Of a DNA stretch of 64,000 bases, positions 58,458 through 64,000 are shown one piece after another. This DNA comes from an uncultured Marinobacter sp. GTDB taxonomy: Bacteria > Pseudomonadota > Gammaproteobacteria > Pseudomonadales > Oleiphilaceae. The notes under the pieces were generated by a model, which saw only the letters and a list, made by a program, of their open reading frames with translations, had not been told where the DNA came from and did no database searches. The stretch spans positions 62,001 through 126,000 of the forward strand of contig NZ_CAMYMK010000002.1 in NCBI RefSeq assembly GCF_947259545.1, given 5' to 3'. The stretch's first letter is position 1. Each line of letters opens with the position of its first letter. The translations under genes and the position numbers were made by a program.

Positions 58458-58922
58458 TCAGGAAATGACGACCAGAGGCTGGTCGAACTCTACCGGCTGA
58501 CCGTTCTCTACCAGGATTTCGGTGACGGTGCCGCTCTTGTCTGATTCGATCTGGTTCATCATCTTCATGGCTTCTACGATGCAGACCACTTCACCTGCTT
58601 TGACCTCCTGACCCACTTCCACGAAAGCCTTTGCCGTCGGCGACGGTGAGCGATAGAAGGTGCCCACCATGGGTGAATTGACGGTGTGGCCAGTGGGGCC
58701 GGTCGGCTTGCTCTCCGTGGCTGCCGGTGCTGGCGCATCGGCGGCCGCAGCCGGCTGCGGTGCAGGCGCTGGCGCCGGATAGTGAGCCATGTACTGAGTG
58801 GCGGCCGCGTGTTCACCGCGACGGGAGATGCGGACGGAATCGTCACCCTCATGAATCTCCAGCTCCTCGACGTCGGATTCCTCCAGGAGCTCAATCAGCT
58901 TCTTGATTTTACGAATGTCCAT
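58458..58922 (-). CDS. accB: Biotin carboxyl carrier protein of acetyl-CoA carboxylase
   Basis: A 154-residue protein. An N-terminal helical segment ([34 protein letters not shown]) is followed by an Ala/Pro linker (about 38-75), and the biotinyl domain has the thumb sequence [21 protein letters not shown]. The biotinylated lysine is K120 in EAMKM. It works with AccC (next gene) and AccAD. ATG at 58922. Confidence 0.97.
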   Translation of the reverse strand: MDIRKIKKLIELLEESDVEELEIHEGDDSVRISRRGEHAAATQYMAHYPAPAPAPQPAAAADAPAPAATESKPTGPTGHTVNSPMVGTFYRSPSPTAKAFVEVGQEVKAGEVVCIVEAMKMMNQIESDKSGTVTEILVENGQPVEFDQPLVVIS

Positions 58923-58955
58923 AGTCAGTTAAGTCCCGTATTTGTCTGTGGTCTA

Positions 58956-59393
58956 TCAGTGAATTCGCTGCAGGGCCGCCTGAAGCGCGAGGTCATACCC
59001 CTGACTGCCCAGCCCGCAGATAACGCCTTCGGCGATATCGGAAAAATAGGAGTGATGGCGGAATGCTTCCCGCGCATGCACGTTGGAAAGATGCACCTCG
59101 ATAAAGGGAATACCCGATGCCAGCAAGGCGTCTCTCAGGGCCACGCTGGTGTGGGTAAACGCCGCCGGGTTGAAAATAATGAAATCCACGCCTTCATTAC
59201 GTGCATCATGGATCCGTTCAATCAGCTCATACTCCGCGTTGGATTGCAGGTGGAGCAGGTGATGACCCTGTTGTGCCGCCTGGTGGTGAAGCCGGTCGTC
59301 AATATCCGCCAGGGTCTCGCGGCCATACAGCTCCGGTTCCCGGGTGCCCAACATGTTCAGGTTGGGCCCATGGAGTACGAGTATAGTCGACAT
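58956..59393 (-). CDS. aroQ: Type II 3-dehydroquinate dehydratase
   Basis: A 145-residue dodecameric enzyme of the shikimate pathway (3-dehydroquinate to 3-dehydroshikimate). It starts [23 protein letters not shown]; the catalytic Tyr is in ELYG, and [18 protein letters not shown] and [18 protein letters not shown] hold the catalytic His and anion-binding residues. ATG at 59393; the frame opens 21 residues earlier without support. It heads the aroQ-accB-accC-prmA run. Confidence 0.96.
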   Translation of the reverse strand: MSTILVLHGPNLNMLGTREPELYGRETLADIDDRLHHQAAQQGHHLLHLQSNAEYELIERIHDARNEGVDFIIFNPAAFTHTSVALRDALLASGIPFIEVHLSNVHAREAFRHHSYFSDIAEGVICGLGSQGYDLALQAALQRIH

Positions 59394-59736
59394 GATGATA
59401 CGTGCCTTGTTTCCATTATTTGCTACAGGATCGCCGAAAATGGCGACATTTTCCATTCATGGTGCGTTTTCATGGCTTTCGGATCAATACATTTCGACGT
59501 TCCGGATGTGACAGCGGGAAAGTCTCATATTGCGGATCATTGTCGGAGGGTGCCGGCCAGACGTCCATAAGACGTTTGTTTCATTTCCGGTGGTTTGATC
59601 GTCTTTTTAGACCATAGTCTAGCAATATCGGTCGTGGCGGATGTGGTGCGGAGTCCACGCCACACCCGGGGATGAACCGGAACGGGGCCGTAGCTTGCAA
59701 TGGCGGGTATGTCAGCAGACTTTGTACTGCCGGGCG
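59394..59736. other. 343-base gap without a gene
   Basis: The gap lies upstream of aroQ and downstream of the diguanylate cyclase gene. It must hold the minus-strand promoter of aroQ-accB-accC, but no convincing -35/-10 pair stands out. Only minor inverted repeats are visible (TCGCC...GGCGA near 59430; TAGAC...GTCTA near 59610). The short open frames here have no coding character. Confidence 0.5.
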
Positions 59737-61350
59737 TCAGTCCGTTGCTGCCGTCACACAGTTCCTGCCCAGCTCCTTGGATTTATACAGCGCCCGGTCA
59801 GCGCGCTCACACAGGGCCTGGGAGCTGTCCCCCGTCCATGCCGCAACACCACAGCTGAAAGTGACATTGAAATCTCGATCTCCGGCGGGCTGTTGCAGCT
59901 CCGAAAAGCGCTCACGGATTTCGTTGAGTACATTGCGGGCATCGCTCTCCCGGGTATCGGGCAGAATGATGGCAAATTCCTCGCCACCATACCGTCCGAT
60001 ATGGTCGGTCTTGCGCAGGCGTTGCTTGAGGAACATGGACAGACTACGTAGCACCCGGTCCCCGATGGGGTGGCCGAAGGTGTCGTTCACTTTCTTGAAA
60101 TAATCGATGTCGATCATGGCGAAGCACAATGGTTGGTCCTTCTGCTTCGCACGAACAATCTCCTGGTCCAGCAGGTGGAGAGTGTGGGTGTGGTTGTACA
60201 GGCCCGTCAGGCTATCGCGAATCATCAGAGCCAGCAGAGAGCGCGCGCGTCGCCCGCGGTTGTGAATGGTAGCGACCAGGTGTTTGGGGTCAATGGGCTT
60301 GGTAAGGAAGTCATCGCCCCCCAGGCTCATGGCGTGCAGCTGCTTGGAGACGTCCTCCTCGGCGGACAGGTAGATAATGGGAACGCTGTGCAGTTTGTCC
60401 TGCTGGCGAATCACCCGGGCGATCTCCATACCGGTGCATCCGGGCATGTACATATCGAGGACGATGATTTCCGGTGAGAATTCTTCCAGTGCGTGAATGA
60501 TCTGCATCGGATCGGTAATGATATGGGCGGTCATACCGGCTTTTTTCAGGACCGTTTCCATGAATTTGGCCTGGGCGCGGGAATCGTCCAGCACCAGTAC
60601 CCGATATGGCTCTATTGTGTTGCCGTGGGTGTAGCTTTCGATTTTTTCAATCAGTTGTCCCGGGTCAACTGCCGGGTAGAAGAACTCTTCCCCCCCACAG
60701 CGTGAAGCGCGCAGGCGGGTTTCGATGGTGCCATCCTCACTGCTCATGAAAATGACGGGAATGGGCGTGTCATGTCGTTCCTGCAGGCACTCAATGGTGG
60801 CAATCCCGGCGTTGTCCCTGTCGCCGAAATTGACGTCCATCAGGATGGTTTCGGGTTTGTGCAGGGCGCAGGCTTCAATGAGCTGGTCGGCGTCACTGAA
60901 GGCTGTGGCCCGGAAACCGAAAAACTCCAACTGGCGGATCATCCGCCTGGCCATTTCGTCATTGGCCAGGGCAATATAAACCGGCGTCCTGCGGAATTGT
61001 TGGGGGGCATCCGGAGTGTTTATGTCGGTGCGGCGCAGGGTGTTGCGAGACAACAGTTCAATGGCGTCCTGCAGTTGCCGTTCCAGAGCGTCCGGAAGGT
61101 TCTCGCCGGTCGGCCAGTCCTCCAGGAGTGTCAGGACCTTTTTGCCGGCTTCGGAGTGACCGTCCATCTCGAAGCGCTGGGCGTAGCGAACCAGTTTCTC
61201 CGTGGCGATGGCGAAGTCCCCGTGAAAGGCCGCCGATTGCTGGTTGTTCCCATGGATTTTCTGCCAGGTGTCGAGCACCACTCTTGCCTGTGTTGTGACG
61301 CGGCGGGCAAAGTGCTGCTTGAGTTTCTCTTTCTGGCTTTCGTCGGTCAT
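59737..61350 (-). CDS. Diguanylate cyclase with two receiver domains
   Basis: A 537-residue cytoplasmic protein from ATG at 61350. Order: helical N-terminal region (1 to about 115); receiver 1 (about 122-240), which keeps an Asp (ILMDVNF) but lacks the usual acidic pair and the conserved Lys; receiver 2 (about 249-364), complete (LVLDDS, IIVLDMYMPG with Asp near 299, YLSAEE, TKPID); and a GGDEF domain (about 375-530) with an intact GGEEF site (455-459) and an RxxD inhibitory site (RKTD, 446-449). It should make c-di-GMP when receiver 2 is phosphorylated, like PleD. No histidine kinase is adjacent. Divergent from lapD. Confidence 0.9.
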   Translation of the reverse strand: MTDESQKEKLKQHFARRVTTQARVVLDTWQKIHGNNQQSAAFHGDFAIATEKLVRYAQRFEMDGHSEAGKKVLTLLEDWPTGENLPDALERQLQDAIELLSRNTLRRTDINTPDAPQQFRRTPVYIALANDEMARRMIRQLEFFGFRATAFSDADQLIEACALHKPETILMDVNFGDRDNAGIATIECLQERHDTPIPVIFMSSEDGTIETRLRASRCGGEEFFYPAVDPGQLIEKIESYTHGNTIEPYRVLVLDDSRAQAKFMETVLKKAGMTAHIITDPMQIIHALEEFSPEIIVLDMYMPGCTGMEIARVIRQQDKLHSVPIIYLSAEEDVSKQLHAMSLGGDDFLTKPIDPKHLVATIHNRGRRARSLLALMIRDSLTGLYNHTHTLHLLDQEIVRAKQKDQPLCFAMIDIDYFKKVNDTFGHPIGDRVLRSLSMFLKQRLRKTDHIGRYGGEEFAIILPDTRESDARNVLNEIRERFSELQQPAGDRDFNVTFSCGVAAWTGDSSQALCERADRALYKSKELGRNCVTAATD

Positions 61351-61548
61351 TGTATTCCGGCCTGTCTCTTTCTCTTTATCGTGTCGCCCCTCTCCGGGAC
61401 ACGAGTCCTTCACAGAGTCTATAGTGTTTAATGTTGTCGGCGTAGATCATGCTATGTAAATGTTTGTCAACTCTGCGGGGCAGGTCACATCAGGAGCCCG
61501 GCAGAACCTCATTTTTCAGGGCCAGACGGGCCCCGGGGGCCGCCAGTT

Positions 61549-63543
61549 ATGGCACGGATGCAGTCTCTAACTTTACCTATGCGCCAGAGGGGCCTGATTT
61601 CCCTTCGTTCCCTTCTGCTGCTTTATACCGGCAGCCTGCTGTTGCTGATTCTGCTGGCCAGTCTCGCCTTCAGTTTTGATCGCTTCCGGGACTATGTGTC
61701 GGATCAGTTGGAAGGGCATGCCCGAGATGGGGCAACAGCGGTTGGGCTGTCGCTGTCGAACGCCATCGATGGCCGTGATCCGGTTGCGTCCGAGTCCCTG
61801 ATTGACTCGGTGTTCGACAGTGGTCGCTACCTGTCGATGGTGTATTTCGATCATCAGGATGAGTGGGTGGCGGGGCGGCAAACCACCTTGTCCGGGGCTG
61901 GCGTGCCATCCTGGTTTGTGACCCTGGCGGATCTACCCTTGCCAGTGGGGCGAGCGGAAGTCGTTCGGGGGTGGTCCCGTCTCGGGTATGTCGAAGTGAT
62001 CAGTCACCCGGGACGTGCCTATCGTGATCTCTGGCATGTGACCGTCGGAATGATTGCCGGAACCATCGTGGTTGGTGGGGTCGGGTTATTGCTGTTGTTC
62101 TGGATGGTCAGATGGATACTCAAGCCATTGAAGGCGCTTGAAATACAGGCAGAGGCATTGGGGCGACGGGATTTTCGCAAGCGTGTTGAGATAAATTCCA
62201 CCCGTGACCTGAACCAGGTCACCCGTGCGATGAACCTGATGGCGGATGACCTCGGCGCACTGTTCGAGGGGCAGGCCAAACTGATTCAGCATTTGCGCCG
62301 GGTCAGCAACGAGGACACTGTCACGGGCCTGGCCAGCCGGAGCGCATTCGATCAACGTCTGAAGGTTGAAGTGGAGTCGGAGGAGCGGGCAGCGCCTGGG
62401 GTATTGTTTCTTATACATCTGGACGACTTTGCGTTGTATAACCAGACGTACGGTCGTAGTGAAGGTGATCGCTTACTGCTGAGCGTTGCCGATGTGATCA
62501 ATCAGTTTGTCCGGTCCCATACGGGGGCGTTCGCCGGCCGTAGAAATGGTGCCGAGTTCGCAATTTTTTTGCCGGGTGTTACGCAGGCGGATGGCATCGT
62601 CTGGTGTCATCAACTGCTGGAAGAGCTGGATGGTGTTTATGCTGACCGTGCATCGCCCATGGATGTCATGGTTCATGGTGGCGTCGCCCAGGCTACGGAA
62701 GACCGGAGTGCCCGAGACTTGATGGTTGCCGCCGACGAAGCGTTGCGACAGGCACAGACCAGGCCTCAGACCGATTGTCACGCGGCGGATCCTGAGCGCG
62801 CTGGGCACCATAATCTGGAAACCTGGCGCGCCATCATTCGTCAGGCGATTGATTTGGATCGGTTGTCACTGTGGCTTCAGCCCATGGTGGTCAACGGTAA
62901 TGGCCATCTGGTCTATCATCAGGTGTTTTCGCGTATTGAGAGCGATGAGGGAGAGCTCCGGGCAGCTGTGTTTGTGCCGATAGCCGAGCGCTTCGGTATG
63001 ATCGCGGAAATTGATCGGCTGGTGATGCGGCATGCGCTTGTCCTGCTTGAGCGCCAGTCGCAGGCGAGTCTGGCATTATCTCTGGGTGCTTCATCCGTAG
63101 CCAGTGAGTCGTTCCGGCAAGACCTGATTGAATGCCTGGAATCGGCCGGGCCTTCGCGGGAACGTCTCTGGGTTGGTATTTCGGAACAAACCGTGCACCA
63201 TCACCGGACGGCAGTTGGCTTGCTGGTACGAGCACTGAACCGGCTCAATGTTGCGGTACTGGTGGACCGTTTCGGAGTCGGCGGTGTGCCTTTCAGCTAC
63301 CTGAGAAATCTGAGGTTCCAGGGGCTTCGTATTGATAACAGCTTCATTCATGGTATCGATAGCCATGAGGAAAACCGCTTTTATCTGGAGGCTGTGGTGG
63401 CCATCGCCCACAGTCGGGGGGTAAAAGTGTTCGCGACGGGCGTGGAAACCGCTGAAGAATATGAGGTTTTGTGTACATTAGGCGTGGATGGTGCGATGGG
63501 GTACCATCTGGGCCGACCGTTCCAGGCTGATAACGATAACTGA
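61549..63543 (+). CDS. lapD: LapD-type c-di-GMP receptor with degenerate GGDEF and EAL domains
   Basis: A 664-residue inner-membrane protein. Order: TM1 (about 21-41), periplasmic LapD/MoxY-like domain (about 42-162, with EGHARDGATAVGLSLSNAI and SVFDSGRYLSMVYFD), TM2 (about 165-188), HAMP (about 189-240), GGDEF domain with the active site degraded to RRNGAEF (331-337), and a C-terminal EAL domain whose catalytic Glu motif is lost (LQPMVVNGN region). These changes fit a binding receptor and not an enzyme. In Pseudomonas, c-di-GMP-bound LapD holds the protease LapG and keeps large adhesins on the surface. No lapG is seen in the window. Start uncertain: ATGs at 61549, 61558 and 61579 are in frame. 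Confidence 0.87.
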   Translation: MARMQSLTLPMRQRGLISLRSLLLLYTGSLLLLILLASLAFSFDRFRDYVSDQLEGHARDGATAVGLSLSNAIDGRDPVASESLIDSVFDSGRYLSMVYFDHQDEWVAGRQTTLSGAGVPSWFVTLADLPLPVGRAEVVRGWSRLGYVEVISHPGRAYRDLWHVTVGMIAGTIVVGGVGLLLLFWMVRWILKPLKALEIQAEALGRRDFRKRVEINSTRDLNQVTRAMNLMADDLGALFEGQAKLIQHLRRVSNEDTVTGLASRSAFDQRLKVEVESEERAAPGVLFLIHLDDFALYNQTYGRSEGDRLLLSVADVINQFVRSHTGAFAGRRNGAEFAIFLPGVTQADGIVWCHQLLEELDGVYADRASPMDVMVHGGVAQATEDRSARDLMVAADEALRQAQTRPQTDCHAADPERAGHHNLETWRAIIRQAIDLDRLSLWLQPMVVNGNGHLVYHQVFSRIESDEGELRAAVFVPIAERFGMIAEIDRLVMRHALVLLERQSQASLALSLGASSVASESFRQDLIECLESAGPSRERLWVGISEQTVHHHRTAVGLLVRALNRLNVAVLVDRFGVGGVPFSYLRNLRFQGLRIDNSFIHGIDSHEENRFYLEAVVAIAHSRGVKVFATGVETAEEYEVLCTLGVDGAMGYHLGRPFQADNDN

Positions 63544-63561
63544 CAGGGGGTTGAATAACCG

Positions 63562-64000
63562 ATGCCGGGCAGAATTAGACAGTATTTCAGGGATCGTAAG
63601 GACGATGTACAGGATTACACCGACGGAAGCGGTGTGATTGGTAAATTCATCCTCATTGTACTGGGTGTTTATCTGCTGGTAGCGGTGATACTGGGCATGT
63701 TCTGGAGCAGTGAGCCGGACACCTTCTCGGTTCGGGAGCACACCCGTACCGTCGCATCTGAAATGGGCCGCGAGCCGGTTGCCGGGTTTGCCACCACGGT
63801 GACCATGATTCGTTTGGCGGAAACCTTGCTGGACAAGCCCGGCGGCTATATTTCCAATGACATTTTCCCGCCCGGCCTATGGCTGGACAATATGCCGAGC
63901 TGGGAGTTCGGCGCGCTGGTACAGCTGCGCGACCTGGCCCGGGCCATGCGTAAGGACATCAGCCGGTCCCAGAGCCAGTCGGCGGAAGATCCGGACCTGA
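63562..64000 (+). CDS. DUF2333 family protein, truncated by window edge
   Basis: The start is ATG at 63562 and the frame runs off the right edge (146 codons visible). The N-terminus RQYFRDRKDDVQDYTDGSG is cytoplasmic, followed by one transmembrane helix (FILIVLGVYLLVAVILGMFW) and a periplasmic part containing VAGFATTVTMIRLAETLLDKPGGYISNDIFPPGLWLDNMPSWEFGALVQLRDLARAMRKDISRSQSQS, the pattern of DUF2333. Function unknown. It starts 18 bases after lapD on the same strand and is probably cotranscribed. Confidence 0.82.
   Translation, partial: MPGRIRQYFRDRKDDVQDYTDGSGVIGKFILIVLGVYLLVAVILGMFWSSEPDTFSVREHTRTVASEMGREPVAGFATTVTMIRLAETLLDKPGGYISNDIFPPGLWLDNMPSWEFGALVQLRDLARAMRKDISRSQSQSAEDPDL

Noticed and set aside
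59402-59617. 71-codon frame between aroQ and the diguanylate cyclase
   Set aside because: No ribosome-binding site or recognisable pattern; the translation is Arg/Phe/Cys-rich and looks non-coding.

Overview
The window looks like chromosome of a marine gammaproteobacterium, most likely Marinobacter or a close relative. The reasons are the dusB-fis-purH-purD and aroQ-accB-accC-prmA gene orders, a 530-residue class-3-type isocitrate lyase, a TRAP transporter, a LapD-type c-di-GMP receptor and a fairly even GC-rich composition. I found no rRNA, tRNA, insertion sequence, prophage or CRISPR array. Genus is inferred from gene order and protein character only; no database search was run.

Layout. 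1-1.2 kb: tail of an unidentified gene, then a small MglA-like GTPase and a Roadblock/LC7 protein. 1.2-8 kb (minus strand): aminotransferase, periplasmic solute-binding protein, and an RND efflux operon (adaptor, pump, DUF3301 protein). 8-13.4 kb: DnaJ-domain membrane protein, orphan secretin-N-like protein, an aromatic-rich leader peptide with attenuator in front of DAHP synthase, LysE exporter, dihydrolipoamide dehydrogenase-like flavoprotein. 13.4-17.8 kb: Dps, a porin, a flavoprotein-cyclopropane fatty acid synthase pair. 17.9-22.2 kb: TRAP transporter and a membrane acyltransferase. 22.3-31.2 kb: GH84-type glycosidase, macro-domain protein, DMT transporter, ChaN-like lipoprotein, a 58-residue ribbon-helix-helix candidate, SulP transporter, an orphan beta-barrel protein, and a CASTOR/POLLUX-type channel. 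31.4-33.1 kb: aceA.

33.2-38.3 kb is the most unusual region. A sigma-54-like promoter precedes four genes for exported proteins: an Asp/Asn/Ser repeat protein, a small Gln/Asn-rich protein, a C39-type cysteine protease and a second small Gln/Asn-rich protein. A facing operon encodes a VpsR-like AAA+ regulator with degenerate ATPase motifs and an outer-membrane barrel. The parts resemble Pseudomonas fap amyloid and Acinetobacter fil clusters, but the main repeat protein is different. Together with the diguanylate cyclase and LapD at the right end, this suggests c-di-GMP-controlled production of a surface or matrix polymer.

38.5-50.2 kb: SLC13 transporter, a two-gene thiohistidine (ovothiol/ergothioneine-like) pair, a large lipoprotein, a short Hen1-like RNA methyltransferase, a KefB-like antiporter, a lipoprotein hydrolase, and a FecA-like TonB receptor behind a possible Fur site. 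50.3-59.4 kb (minus strand) is housekeeping: purD, purH, fis, dusB, a DUF3426 protein, prmA, accC, accB, aroQ. 59.7-64 kb: a dual-receiver diguanylate cyclase, divergent lapD, and a truncated DUF2333 gene at the edge.
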